Positions 36,087 through 45,861 are shown, numbered from the stretch's first letter. The stretch: 64,000 nt of DNA from Alteribacter populi (GCF_002352765.1 NZ_KZ293963.1:2626368-2690367); one strand, 5' to 3'. Translations and numbers: made by a program. The notes: a model not told the origin generated them from the letters alone.

Positions 36087-37538
36087 CTAGAATGCCATCC
36101 ACTGCAGGCCGCTAAACAAATTGGTTAAGAAGAATGGAAGGGCGCCTAAGCCGACGGTAACGATGAGTGTAATTGTGACCACGCTTGATAGCGCGAAGGG
36201 TGCTTTTAATTCTGTTGCATCGCCTTTGGGTTGTCGCATAAACATTTGCTTGATTATCCCAAAATAGTAGAAGAATGAAATGATACTCGTGACAATCATA
36301 ATCACCGCAAGCCAGAGCATGTCAGCGGAAATTGCGTTTACGAAGATCCATGCTTTTCCTACAAAGCCAGCAGAGATTGGTAATCCGGCTAACGATATCA
36401 AGAACGCACTCATCGCAATTGCTAAATAGGGAGAGCGCTGATATAGACCTGAGAAGCTTGAGATGTCTTCTGAACCTGAGTTTTCGGTGACGAGCGTAAT
36501 AATCGCAAAGGCTCCAAGGGTCATCATCACGTAGGCAATCGCGTAAAACATGATAATACTTACGGTTAGGTCTAGTGTGATCAAGGCGGCAATTGGGACA
36601 AGCAAGTACCCCGCCTGGGCAATGCCCGAATAAGCCATTAGTCGCTTCACATTACTTTGCGTTAAAGCGATGACATTCCCAATAATCATTGTGAGCGCTG
36701 CGATGATGGCGATGACAAATCCCCATTCATCGAAAATTCCTCCAAAGCCGACAAAGAAGACACGAAGAAGAATGGCAAAGCCGGCTAATTTAGAAACGAC
36801 TGTCAAAAATGCGGTTACTGGGGTTGGTGATCCTTCATAAACATCAGGAGCCCACATGTGGAATGGCACGACTGATATTTTAAAGCCAAATCCAACAACC
36901 ATAAACAATAGGCTCATCAGCACAATGTACGGGTTTGCTGCGAATAAAGCACTAATCTGGCTACCGATTTCAACGAGGCTCGTCGTTCCGGTTAGTCCGT
37001 ACATAAATGACATTCCGTATAAGATAAACGCCGAAGCTGTTCCACCGAGAATGATATATTTGATCGCTGCTTCGGTTGACTTTTTCTTGTACTTTTTAAA
37101 GCCTGCCATGCAGTAGGATGAAATACTTAACAGTTCAAGGCCGATAAACAATGTGATCAAGTCGGCCGAGGAAACCATAAGCATGACCCCTAATGTGGCA
37201 AAGAGCATGAGCGAATACAGTTCACCTTGGTAGATGTCATCATTTTTTTCAACATAGTACATGCTAATGCCGATCACGAGTGCGACACCGATTAAAATGA
37301 CGACTTTAAATACCGAGGAAAACGAATCTACGATAAAAATATCAGCAATGCTGCCCGTTTCCCTTTGAATCAGAACCAAGCCGGCTGTCACTAGTAGAGC
37401 TATGATGCTCAGGCGGCCGACAAACGGCTTTTTCCCCTTTACCCCAGTCATAAAATCGAGCGTAAAGATGAGGAGGGCAAGTGTAGCTAATACAATTTCT
37501 GGAGTCATTAAAGACCAGTTGGCATCAAAAGCTGACAT
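36087..37538 (-). CDS. nuoN: NADH-quinone oxidoreductase-like complex I subunit N
   Basis: The 483-aa antiporter-like membrane subunit pumps protons in the complex I arm. About 14 helices are visible, with conserved pieces SSYCMAGFKKYKKKSTEAAIKY, HMWAPDVYEGSPTPVTAFL and YSGIAQAGYLLVPI containing the family lysines and the helix-breaking proline. It is the last gene of the operon, five bases after nuoM. Confidence 0.95.
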   Translation of the reverse strand: MSAFDANWSLMTPEIVLATLALLIFTLDFMTGVKGKKPFVGRLSIIALLVTAGLVLIQRETGSIADIFIVDSFSSVFKVVILIGVALVIGISMYYVEKNDDIYQGELYSLMLFATLGVMLMVSSADLITLFIGLELLSISSYCMAGFKKYKKKSTEAAIKYIILGGTASAFILYGMSFMYGLTGTTSLVEIGSQISALFAANPYIVLMSLLFMVVGFGFKISVVPFHMWAPDVYEGSPTPVTAFLTVVSKLAGFAILLRVFFVGFGGIFDEWGFVIAIIAALTMIIGNVIALTQSNVKRLMAYSGIAQAGYLLVPIAALITLDLTVSIIMFYAIAYVMMTLGAFAIITLVTENSGSEDISSFSGLYQRSPYLAIAMSAFLISLAGLPISAGFVGKAWIFVNAISADMLWLAVIMIVTSIISFFYYFGIIKQMFMRQPKGDATELKAPFALSSVVTITLIVTVGLGALPFFLTNLFSGLQWMAF

Positions 37539-37543
37539 TGTCT

Positions 37544-39076
37544 TTAACCCCCTATCCTCGACACGAGGTCGATTACTGTAGTGTTGATGACATCACTTAA
37601 AATGTGTGGGTAAATGCCGATGAGGAGGCTAAATCCAAGGAGTCCGATCATAGGGATGTACTCCATCGGCCGTGCGTCTTGTATGCCATTATATTTTTCG
37701 TTCATTTTTCCAAATGTCGTTCGTTGCATTGCCCATAATAGATAGGCTGCTGTCAAAATGATTCCTAGTGCTCCGATCACCGCGATCGCTTTCGCTGCTG
37801 GGATTAATTCTGGAGAAGCCCCGAAAATACCGAGGAACGCCAGTAGCTCACTCACAAAACCAGATAGTCCCGGAAGTCCAACAGAAGCCATTGCAGCTGC
37901 CAGCATGAATCCTGCGAGGACAGGAACGGATTTTGAGAGGCCACCCATTTCTGAGATCGTACGGGTTTTTGTTCGCTCGTAAATGGCTCCGACCATAAAG
38001 AACAGCAGTGCTGCGATAAATCCGTGAGACACAAGCTGGAATATAGCGCCTTGCATGCCTGCTTCCGTGAAGGATGCGGCACCGAGCAAGACAATCCCCA
38101 TGTGGCTAATACTTGAATACGCGACGAGTTTTTTCAAGTCCGTTTGCACGAGGGCCAGACAGGCGCCGTAAATAATGTTGATAACACCGAGGATCGCAAT
38201 GAGTGTCGCAAAGTTCGCTGCTTGGTCCGGTAAAATGCCAAACCCGATGCGAAGTAATCCGTAAGCACCCATTTTTAGCAGCACGCCTGCTAGAATCATA
38301 CTTGCAGCTGTCGGTGCTTCTACGTGAGCATTTGGCAACCACGTATGAAACGGGAAAATCGGTAATTTGACAGCAAAAGCTATGAAAATCGCAATGAATA
38401 GCCCTGCTTTAAAAGTGTTCGTCAGTGCTTCTGGATTGAGCGGGTTCGCATAAATTTCAGCGAGCCTGATCATGTTAAACGTGGACTCTTGAAATAGCAT
38501 CGCCTCTGTCCCTTTGTAATACATGGCAATAAAGGCGAGGAACATGACTGCACTACCGAGCCCAGTGTAGAGCAGGAATTTAAACGAAGCGTATTCTCGT
38601 TGTTTCCCACCCCAGATTCCAATGATAAAAAACATCGGAATGAGTGTTAGTTCAAAGAAGAGGAAAAACAAGAACATATCAAGTGCCACGAATACGCCGA
38701 GCATCCCGGTCATGAGCGCTAGTGTCCAAGCAAAGTACTCTTTGACACGCTCTTGAATTCTCATCGATGCGAAGATCGCTAAAGTCGTGACAATCGTCGT
38801 TAACACGAGCAAGGGCATGGAAAGGCCGTCGACTCCAAGCTCATAGTGAAGCTGTAAGAAGCCAAAATCGATCCACGGGTAGCTCTCGCCCATTTGAATC
38901 CCCGTTACGCCTCGATCAAAGCCTGCCCAAACAAACAGGGATAATATGAGTGTTAACACAGCTGTTCCAGCAGCAAGAGAGCGAATCACATTTTTATTTT
39001 CTTTTGGTATTGTTAAAACGAGAGCCGCCCCTGCAAGTGGTAAAAACACGAGCCATGTGAGTAAATTTGGGATCAT
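37544..39076 (-). CDS. nuoM: Complex I subunit M
   Basis: The 510-aa antiporter-like subunit has ELTLIPMFFIIGIWGG with the essential-type glutamate, FHTWLPNAHVEAPTAASMILA and YSSISHMGIVLLG. Start and nuoL stop overlap as ATGA, indicating coupled translation. Confidence 0.95.
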   Translation of the reverse strand: MIPNLLTWLVFLPLAGAALVLTIPKENKNVIRSLAAGTAVLTLILSLFVWAGFDRGVTGIQMGESYPWIDFGFLQLHYELGVDGLSMPLLVLTTIVTTLAIFASMRIQERVKEYFAWTLALMTGMLGVFVALDMFLFFLFFELTLIPMFFIIGIWGGKQREYASFKFLLYTGLGSAVMFLAFIAMYYKGTEAMLFQESTFNMIRLAEIYANPLNPEALTNTFKAGLFIAIFIAFAVKLPIFPFHTWLPNAHVEAPTAASMILAGVLLKMGAYGLLRIGFGILPDQAANFATLIAILGVINIIYGACLALVQTDLKKLVAYSSISHMGIVLLGAASFTEAGMQGAIFQLVSHGFIAALLFFMVGAIYERTKTRTISEMGGLSKSVPVLAGFMLAAAMASVGLPGLSGFVSELLAFLGIFGASPELIPAAKAIAVIGALGIILTAAYLLWAMQRTTFGKMNEKYNGIQDARPMEYIPMIGLLGFSLLIGIYPHILSDVINTTVIDLVSRIGG

Positions 39077-40938
39077 CCGAAATACCCCCTTACAACAAAG
39101 GCAACCACAATGATTGCGATTCCGCCAACGACGCTAACTAAGCCGTACGTTTGCATTTGCCCGTTATGTTGTTTTCCAAAGCTTTTTCCGGCACTTCGAG
39201 TTGAGCGCCCAAGAAGATTCACGGCAGCATCAACGATTTTCTGGTCGACTGCTCCTAGAAGACGGCTGATCCCGATCGTTGGTTGAACAAACACTTTTTC
39301 ATAAAGCTCATCGATGTAGTATTTGTTAAGAAGCAGTGCGTGAACTCGCGGTACCTTGCTTGAAATCGTCGTGTTCTCTTGATTCGGCCTTTTTCCATAA
39401 ATCATCCAGGCTAAGGCGATTCCACCGAATGCGACGAGTAACGAAAGCGCTGCCAGCCACAGTTCGCCATGGGCTTGTGCTCCGTAATTCATTCCTTCTG
39501 TTAGAAAGCCTTCTAAGGCGTGACCGGTAAATGGCGCGTTGATCAGTCCTGCTACTATCGCAAGGATTGCAAGGATTGTCAGTGGTCCTGTCATCAGTTT
39601 TGAATTTTCTTGTGGTACGTGTTCGCCTCTGAATGTTCCTGTAAATGCTTTGAAAAAGAGGCGGAACATATAAAAGGCTGTTAAAAACGCAGTAACAACG
39701 GCCATCGTGAATAAGAGATAATCTCCGTTTGCCCAAACGGATGCGAGAATTTCTTCCTTACTCCAAAATCCGGCTAACGGGAAGACTCCTGCGATGGCGA
39801 GGGCACCGATTAAAAACGTAACCGAAGTGCCTTTCATCCGGCTCCACAGACCGCCCATTTTGTTAATGTCCTGCCGGTGATGAAGTGCATAAATAACTGA
39901 GCCAGCTCCTAAAAACAGGAGTGCTTTGAAGAACGCATGTGTCATGAGGTGAAACATCCCAGCCACGTATCCTGCCGTTCCTAAAGCGAGCATCATAAAC
40001 CCGAGCTGGCTGATCGTTGAATAGGCGAGAATGCGTTTGATGTCTGTATTTACAAGGGCAATTGTCGCCGCAAAGATCGCTGTTATCGCCCCAGTATAGG
40101 CGACTACCGTCATCGCCGTGCTTGAGGCAAGGAAGATTGGGTACATAACAGCCACTAAATAGACACCTGCTGCGACCATTGTTGCGGCGTGAATGAGAGC
40201 ACTGACCGGTGTCGGACCTTCCATTGCGTCGGGTAGCCATACATGAAGCGGAAACTGTGCCGATTTCCCGACTGCCCCTAAGAAAATACAGATGGCAATG
40301 ACCGTAACGAGGGTATCGGATACAAGGCCGCCTTCGATGGCTGCAAACGCTGCTCCGTACTCAAAGCTTCCTGTTGCATTAAAGAGAAGAATGAGCCCGA
40401 TTAACAGCCCTACATCTCCAATTCTCGTTGTGAGAAACGCCTTCTTCGCTGCTGAGGCCGCTTCGGGTTTGAAATACCAGAAGCCGACGAGCAAGAACGA
40501 ACAGAGACCGACAAGCTCCCAAAAAATGAAGAGTTGAAGAATATTAGGTGCTAGCACAAGTCCGAGCATCGAAAATGTGAACAAGCCTAAATATCCGTAA
40601 AATACGTGGATCCGGTTATCTTCACTCATGTACTCTTTTGAAAAAATGTGAACAACAAGACTTACAACGGTTACGATTATGAGCATCATCGCGTTTAAAG
40701 CTGTTACTTCATATCCCATCGAAACCGTATTTTCCCCAAATGTCATCCAGTTTACGGTATACGTGTACGTTTCACCGCCAATTCGGTCGAATAGAACATA
40801 GACGGAGAAAAGAAACGACAGCGCCAGTGCTGCAATCCCAACATAAGAGGATTTTTCTTTTAACCCCCTGCCAAACAGAAGCAGCACGATAAAGGCGATC
40901 AGCGGAAAAACCGGGATGAACCAGGCATACTGTAACAT
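39073..40938 (-). CDS. nuoL: Complex I subunit L
   Basis: The 621-aa antiporter-like subunit has FWELVGLCSFLLVGFW, HVWLPDAMEGPTPVSALIHAATMV, YSTISQLGFMMLALG and a long C-terminal lateral-helix region. NuoL is homologous to MrpA of Na+/H+ antiporters. Length and motifs are normal. About 100 bases without a gene separate it from nuoK. Confidence 0.95.
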   Translation of the reverse strand: MLQYAWFIPVFPLIAFIVLLLFGRGLKEKSSYVGIAALALSFLFSVYVLFDRIGGETYTYTVNWMTFGENTVSMGYEVTALNAMMLIIVTVVSLVVHIFSKEYMSEDNRIHVFYGYLGLFTFSMLGLVLAPNILQLFIFWELVGLCSFLLVGFWYFKPEAASAAKKAFLTTRIGDVGLLIGLILLFNATGSFEYGAAFAAIEGGLVSDTLVTVIAICIFLGAVGKSAQFPLHVWLPDAMEGPTPVSALIHAATMVAAGVYLVAVMYPIFLASSTAMTVVAYTGAITAIFAATIALVNTDIKRILAYSTISQLGFMMLALGTAGYVAGMFHLMTHAFFKALLFLGAGSVIYALHHRQDINKMGGLWSRMKGTSVTFLIGALAIAGVFPLAGFWSKEEILASVWANGDYLLFTMAVVTAFLTAFYMFRLFFKAFTGTFRGEHVPQENSKLMTGPLTILAILAIVAGLINAPFTGHALEGFLTEGMNYGAQAHGELWLAALSLLVAFGGIALAWMIYGKRPNQENTTISSKVPRVHALLLNKYYIDELYEKVFVQPTIGISRLLGAVDQKIVDAAVNLLGRSTRSAGKSFGKQHNGQMQTYGLVSVVGGIAIIVVAFVVRGYFG

Positions 40939-41037
40939 ACCATCACCTTTTCCTCTTTAGTGCGTGTTCAATATGAACAGCCTCTAAGATTTTCAAAGAA
41001 ACAGTTAACCGATCGTCGTTTAATTTTGGAAATTTCT

Positions 41038-41346
41038 TTACCAGCGCATTAAGTCTTGTTTGATTGCGTCAATGGATGCCCTATTTCGATAAAGAGCAAT
41101 GAGAATGGCTAATCCAACGGCCGCCTCTGCTGCTGCCACGGTAATGACAAACAACGTAAACACTTGCCCGGTAATGTTAGCGAATGGCCCTATACTCGAA
41201 AAAGCAATCAAATTGATGTTAACTGCGTTGAGCATAAGTTCAATACAGACGAGGACGATGACTAAATGGCGCCTCGTTAAAATGCCATACAGCCCGATGC
41301 AAAACAAAATTGCAGCCAGTGCTAAGAAGAGATTAAGCGACACCAT
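41038..41346 (-). CDS. nuoK: Complex I subunit K
   Basis: The 102-aa protein has three transmembrane helices and the buried glutamates in CIELMLNAVNINLIAF and AAAEAAVGLAILI. The start is ATG 41346 (MVSLNLFLALAAILFC), with AAGGAGG inside the end of nuoJ; the longer frame from 41388 is rejected. Confidence 0.94.
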   Translation of the reverse strand: MVSLNLFLALAAILFCIGLYGILTRRHLVIVLVCIELMLNAVNINLIAFSSIGPFANITGQVFTLFVITVAAAEAAVGLAILIALYRNRASIDAIKQDLMRW

Positions 41347-41347
41347 G

Positions 41348-41845
41348 TCATTCCTCCTCCTTCCGTGCAAGCACGATTGCTCCGACAAGGGCTGCTAACA
41401 GAAGGATCGCAGCTCCCTGGAATGCAATTACATAATGACCGTAAAGCTCCAGCCCCACTTTTTCAGCTGTGCCGATAAATGGCTCATTGTTAGCAGGAAG
41501 ATCGAGTCCAAGAACGCCGTAAAGCATGCCTCCTAAAAGAGCACCAACGCCTATAAAGCTAACGATTTTATGAGCTTTTCCCCGTTCAGGACCAAAGCTA
41601 ACCGAACGATGATCGGTCATCATCATACCGAATACAAAGAGGATCGAAATCGCTCCTACATAGACCATAATCTGAATAATCCCGATGAACTCCGCTCGCA
41701 GCAAAAAGTAAAGCCCCGCGACTGCAAAAAAGGAAAATGCCATTGCCAGCACACGGTGAGAAATCTTGTTTAAAATAAGAACGAGGACAGCACCCACGAT
41801 GGCAGCCAAACCTAAGACGAGAAAAAAGATCATCTCCGCACTCAC
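41348..41845 (-). CDS. nuoJ: Complex I subunit J
   Basis: The 165-aa membrane subunit has about five helices and the conserved IQIMVYVGAISILFVFGMMM around the pi-bulge helix. GTG start overlaps the nuoI stop as GTGA. The nuoK start follows one base after its stop. Confidence 0.93.
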   Translation of the reverse strand: MSAEMIFFLVLGLAAIVGAVLVLILNKISHRVLAMAFSFFAVAGLYFLLRAEFIGIIQIMVYVGAISILFVFGMMMTDHRSVSFGPERGKAHKIVSFIGVGALLGGMLYGVLGLDLPANNEPFIGTAEKVGLELYGHYVIAFQGAAILLLAALVGAIVLARKEEE

Positions 41846-42771
41846 TTGCCATCCCCCCTCTTCTCACTTTCAATCTCATCACCGTGATCTTTTGAAGTTT
41901 GTGAATCAGGTAACGTGGGGTCTGACCCCTCAGTTTCGGTTTTCAAATCTCGTTTTTCCTGAGTTGGAGCTGCTTCTTCTGCTTTCTCTTTTGGTGCTGC
42001 TTTATTTGGCGGTGCTTCTTCCGCTTTCTCTTTTGGAGCTGCTTCTTCTGCTTTCTCTTTTGGTGGTACTGCTTCACTTGATGGTGTTTCTTCCGGTTTC
42101 TCTTTTGGTGCTGCTGCCTTACTTGGTGGTGTTTCTTCCACTTTCTCTTTTGGTGCTGCTTTACTTGATGGTGTTTCTTCCACTTTCTCTTTTGGTGCTG
42201 CTTTACTTGATGGTGCTTCTTCTGCTTTCTCTTTTGGTGCTGCTTTACTTGGTGGTGCTTCGTCTTTTACTGCGGGTTTTGGTTTGGCTTTTGCGTTTGC
42301 TTTCGCTTTCGCTTTTGCTGCTTTCTCTTTAGCCGCTTTCGCTTCTTCTTCCGGGTCAGGCTCTTTGTAATAACCGTAGACGTGGTTATCAGTGAGCCAG
42401 CCCATATCTTTAAAGTGTTCATCCCTCGTGTAGGACGAGAGATTGTCGTATTTCGCTGTCATTACAATGGCATCGGTGGGACAAACTTCTGTGCAAAAAT
42501 CGCAGAGAATACAGCCCTGAAAGTCAATATTGTACGTATCGATCACTTTCTTCTTCGGGTTTACCTCACTTTTTTTCCCGGTGAGTGTGATCACGTCTGT
42601 CGGACAGACTTTCACGCACAGATCACAGACGATGCATTTTTCTGGAAAAAAGCGGTGAATCCCCCGAAATCGTTCAGGCATTTCGACTTTGACATCAGGA
42701 TATTGGATGGTAAATTTCTTTTTTCGAAAATAGTTCAATGTGACGCCGAAGCCTTTCAATAATCGAAACAT
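41842..42771 (-). CDS. nuoI: Complex I iron-sulfur subunit I with long repetitive C-terminal extension
   Basis: Residues 1-140 form a normal NuoI: two [4Fe-4S] motifs, C46-C49-C52-C56P (CIVCDLCVKVCP) and C87-C90-C93-C97P (CILCDFCTEVCP), which carry electrons towards the quinone site. Residues 141-309 are an extra Ala/Lys/Glu/Pro-rich tail. An AKAKANAKAK stretch is followed by about seven units of some 14 residues with consensus KAAPKEKxEETPSS (174-270), and an acidic end. The DNA of the units repeats with a 42-base period. GGGGTCAGACCCC, a dispersed palindrome of this genome, encodes part of EGSDPT (281-286). The usual length is near 140-180 aa. The role of the tail is unknown. Confidence 0.92.
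   Translation of the reverse strand: MFRLLKGFGVTLNYFRKKKFTIQYPDVKVEMPERFRGIHRFFPEKCIVCDLCVKVCPTDVITLTGKKSEVNPKKKVIDTYNIDFQGCILCDFCTEVCPTDAIVMTAKYDNLSSYTRDEHFKDMGWLTDNHVYGYYKEPDPEEEAKAAKEKAAKAKAKANAKAKPKPAVKDEAPPSKAAPKEKAEEAPSSKAAPKEKVEETPSSKAAPKEKVEETPPSKAAAPKEKPEETPSSEAVPPKEKAEEAAPKEKAEEAPPNKAAPKEKAEEAAPTQEKRDLKTETEGSDPTLPDSQTSKDHGDEIESEKRGDGK
41917..41929. repeat. GGGGTCTGACCCC palindrome inside nuoI
   Basis: A perfect 13-base palindrome in frame within the nuoI tail. The same core lies between the lipoprotein genes at 23191-23222. Confidence 0.6.
41959..42250 (-). repeat. 42-bp tandem repeat coding the NuoI tail
   Basis: The words TTTCTCTTTTGGTGCTGCTT and ACTTGATGGTGTTTCTTCC recur every 42 bases or so, seven times with variation. 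They encode the KAAPKEKxEE units. Confidence 0.8.
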
Positions 42772-42775
42772 CTTA

Positions 42776-43735
42776 TCACCCCATCCAAACTTTAATGATC
42801 GACGTAATCACAATGTTGAGCAGCGCAATCGGGATGAGCACTTTCCACCCGAAAGCCATTAAGTGGTCGACCCTTGCGCGAGGCAATGTGGCACGCAGCC
42901 AGAACCAGATGAACATAAACAAACACATTTTCAACAAGAACCAGACGATTCCCGGTAAAAAGGCAGGTCCTAACCAACCACCTAAGAATAACGTGGTCGC
43001 AAGTGCAGAGATCGCAATTGCATAAACATATTCAGCTAGCATAAAGAAGGCAAATCGAAATCCGGAATACTCCGTGTGATAGCCCGATACGAGCTCTGAG
43101 TCTGCTTCTGGCAAGTCAAACGGTGAGCGGTTTAACTCGGCAATCGCAGCAATCATATAAACTAGGAAACCTAGAAACTGCGGAATGATCAACCAAAGGC
43201 CGATGCTTTCCTGGTAAAAAACGATGTCGCGAAAATTTAGTGAGCCAGCTAAAATGACGACCCCAACAATCGATAGCACGAGGGGAATTTCGTAGCTTAT
43301 CACTTGTGCTACTCCGCGCATTGCACCGAGTAATGAGTATTTATTGTTTGAACTCCATCCGCCCATAATGACGCCAAGGGTTGTGATGGAGGAAATACCA
43401 ATAAAGTACAGCACGCCGATGTTGAGATCTGCTCCATAAATCGTTTCGCTCCAAGAAATCGTTGCGTAAATCGCAAACGACGGGACAAAGGCAATGACAG
43501 GGGCCATCACAAATACCGGTCGGTCCGCAGCTCGTGGGATGACGTCTTCTTTTAAGAGAAGCTTCGAAACGTCGGCAATGGTTTGCAGCATCCCCCACGG
43601 TCCGTAACGGTTTGGCCCAAGTCTTACTTGCATATAGCCGATGACCTTTCGTTCAAAAAGGATTGCATATGTCACTGCTCCGAGCAGGAGTGCGAGAATA
43701 CACGCTGCGTAAATAACCATAAACAACAGGTCCAT
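42776..43735 (-). CDS. nuoH: Complex I subunit H
   Basis: The 319-aa membrane subunit contacts the quinone chamber. Family motifs are GYMQVRLGPNRYGPWGMLQ, NRSPFDLPEADSELVSGYHTEYSG and RATLPRARVDHLMAFGWK. Its ATG overlaps the nuoD stop by one base. Confidence 0.95.
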   Translation of the reverse strand: MDLLFMVIYAACILALLLGAVTYAILFERKVIGYMQVRLGPNRYGPWGMLQTIADVSKLLLKEDVIPRAADRPVFVMAPVIAFVPSFAIYATISWSETIYGADLNIGVLYFIGISSITTLGVIMGGWSSNNKYSLLGAMRGVAQVISYEIPLVLSIVGVVILAGSLNFRDIVFYQESIGLWLIIPQFLGFLVYMIAAIAELNRSPFDLPEADSELVSGYHTEYSGFRFAFFMLAEYVYAIAISALATTLFLGGWLGPAFLPGIVWFLLKMCLFMFIWFWLRATLPRARVDHLMAFGWKVLIPIALLNIVITSIIKVWMG

Positions 43736-44844
43736 TACGCATCGACCTCCCCGAGCACGACATCCAGACTCCCGAAAATAGCAACTAGGTTCGCAATCGG
43801 CTCATCAACAAGAAGCTCTTGGAGAATTTGGACATTAACAAATGATGGGCGTCTAAGCTTCACGCGGTGCGGCTTCGTTTTACCATTACTAACAACGTAA
43901 ACGCCAATTTCTCCTTTCGATGCTTCACAGCGCTTATACACCTCACCTGCTGGCGGTTTGATCATCATAATTCGCTTGCCTTTTTTATGAATAATCTCCC
44001 CATCAGGAATTTGCGCGCACGCTTGCTCGACAATTTTAAGCGACTCATGCATCTCAGCAATCCGCGTTTTATAGCGAGCGTACACATCTCCTTCTTCAAA
44101 GGTTGGAATATCAAAGTCGAAGCGATCGTAAATCGAATACGGCTCTTCTTTTCTAAGATCGAATTTGATGCCGCTCCCTCGAGCAGTTGGTCCCGATAAC
44201 CCCCAATTAATTGCCTCTTCCTGCGTTATTTTCCCGACCCCCATCGTTCGTGCTTGGAAAATTTCATTGCCGGTTACGAGGTTATCGTATTCTTTAATGT
44301 TTTCACGCACTTCTTTTACCGTTTCCAGTACATTGTCAATCCAGCCGTCCGGCGCATCCCACTTGACTCCTCCGATGCGGATATAGTTAAAGGTCATTCT
44401 TGCGCCGCTTATTTCATTGAGCCGGTCCAAAATGAGATCACGGTCTCGGAACGCATAAAGAAACGGACTTAGAGCGCCAATATCTAAAAGGAACGTCCCC
44501 CACCAGACAAGGTGGCTGGCAATACGATTAAGCTCGACGACGAGGACGCGTAAGTATTCAGCACGCTCGGGAATTTCCCAGTCGAGAAGCTCTTCCACAC
44601 CTGCACAGTAAATGTAATTATTCGTCATCGCATTTAAGTAGTCGAGACGGTCTGTGTAAGGGATAAATTGCGTGTAAAGAAGGTTTTCCGCAAGCTTTTC
44701 AGATCCACGATGTAAATATCCGATTATCGGCTCCGCCTTTTTGATCGTTTCACCTTCGATAGTAAGCTTCAAACGAAATACGCCATGTGTACTCGGGTGT
44801 TGCGGACCCATGTTTAACGTCATTTGTTCCGAACGAATCGACAT
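43735..44844 (-). CDS. nuoD: Complex I subunit D (49-kDa type)
   Basis: The 369-aa subunit forms the quinone-binding site with NuoB. It has MGPQHPSTHGVFRLKLTIEG, the quinone-site histidine region HPSTHG, YLHRGSEKLAE and the C-terminal IFGSLDVVLGEVDA. It is related to NiFe-hydrogenase large subunits but lacks the metal-ligand cysteines. AGGGGGTG precedes the ATG. Confidence 0.95.
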   Translation of the reverse strand: MSIRSEQMTLNMGPQHPSTHGVFRLKLTIEGETIKKAEPIIGYLHRGSEKLAENLLYTQFIPYTDRLDYLNAMTNNYIYCAGVEELLDWEIPERAEYLRVLVVELNRIASHLVWWGTFLLDIGALSPFLYAFRDRDLILDRLNEISGARMTFNYIRIGGVKWDAPDGWIDNVLETVKEVRENIKEYDNLVTGNEIFQARTMGVGKITQEEAINWGLSGPTARGSGIKFDLRKEEPYSIYDRFDFDIPTFEEGDVYARYKTRIAEMHESLKIVEQACAQIPDGEIIHKKGKRIMMIKPPAGEVYKRCEASKGEIGVYVVSNGKTKPHRVKLRRPSFVNVQILQELLVDEPIANLVAIFGSLDVVLGEVDA

Positions 44845-44857
44845 TCAAGAGCACCCC

Positions 44858-45337
44858 CTAATCCAAGCCTAATGCTTTTTTATCAGTGACGTAGTCTTTA
44901 CGGAGTGGGTGTCCTTCCCAATCATCCTCCAGTAAAATACGTTTCATGTTCCAGTGGCCGGGGAAATCAATACCTAACAAGTCGTAAGTCTCTCTTTCTA
45001 ACCAATCCGCTGTTTTCCAAATCGGCTGGACGGATTGAACAGACGGTTGTTCACGTGACGTTTTCACCTTTACGTAAAGATAGTGGTCTTGGGGAATGGA
45101 ATAAAAGTTATAGACAACCTCCATATGCTCTTCATAATCTATCCCTGAGAGACAGCTGAGAAAATCAAATTTCAATTCAGGATCATCATGCAGCATTTGG
45201 ACAACTTGCGATGTCCAATGGGAAGTGTCTAATACAATCATCGGTTTTCCAAAGTTCATCTTTGCTTCTTCAATGGCGTCTTCACCTTGGATTTTTTTGA
45301 TACTTTGAGAGATTTGGTCAAGGAGCTGTTCGCTCAT
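44858..45337 (-). CDS. nuoC: Complex I subunit C (30-kDa type)
   Basis: The 159-aa peripheral subunit carries the ERETYDLLGIDFPGHWNMKR and GHPLRKDY signatures near the C-terminus. It binds NuoD and NuoB. Its ATG overlaps the nuoB stop. It is a separate protein, not fused with NuoD. Confidence 0.94.
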   Translation of the reverse strand: MSEQLLDQISQSIKKIQGEDAIEEAKMNFGKPMIVLDTSHWTSQVVQMLHDDPELKFDFLSCLSGIDYEEHMEVVYNFYSIPQDHYLYVKVKTSREQPSVQSVQPIWKTADWLERETYDLLGIDFPGHWNMKRILLEDDWEGHPLRKDYVTDKKALGLD

Positions 45338-45861
45338 TTATCAACCACCTGCTCTCCTTTTGCTTCTTTTTGAATTCGTTCACGAAGTAACTCTACACCG
45401 TCTAATAGTGCAGGCGGCGTTGGCGGACATCCTGGAATGTACACATCAACGGGAACTATTTTATCCACACCATTCAACACACTGTACGCATCTTTATACG
45501 GTCCTCCACAAGTAGCACATGAACCCATAGCAATGACCCACTTTGGTTCAGGCATTTGATCGTAAAGTTGTCTGAGAACAGGTGACATTTTTGCCGTAAC
45601 CGTTCCTGCAACAATCATCAAATCTGCATGCCTTGGAGAAGCACGGAAAATAACACCGAAACGGTCAAAGTCATAACGCGCAGCACCTGTCCCCATCATT
45701 TCAATGGCGCAGCATGCAAGCCCAAATGTAAGAGGCCATAATGAACGCGTCCTTGCCCACGCTTTTACTTGCTCAACCTTCGTAAAAAAGACGTTTCGTT
45801 TAATGTCTTCAGCGACTCGCGGGTCGTAATGATCTAACTCTTTAAACCCTTTTATGTCCAT
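45334..45861 (-). CDS. nuoB: Complex I subunit B (N2 cluster)
   Basis: The 175-aa subunit carries the terminal [4Fe-4S] cluster N2: GLACCAIEMM, MGSCATCGGPYK and IPGCPPTPPALL supply the cysteines. The start is ATG 45861 (MDIKGFKELD), overlapping the nuoA end by ten bases; the longer frame from 45972 lies inside nuoA and is rejected. Confidence 0.95.
   Translation of the reverse strand: MDIKGFKELDHYDPRVAEDIKRNVFFTKVEQVKAWARTRSLWPLTFGLACCAIEMMGTGAARYDFDRFGVIFRASPRHADLMIVAGTVTAKMSPVLRQLYDQMPEPKWVIAMGSCATCGGPYKDAYSVLNGVDKIVPVDVYIPGCPPTPPALLDGVELLRERIQKEAKGEQVVDK

Noticed and set aside
41766..42332. 188-aa Leu-rich open frame on the plus strand
   Set aside because: It is the antisense of the repetitive nuoI tail; Lys/Glu/Ala codons read as Leu/Val on the other strand.
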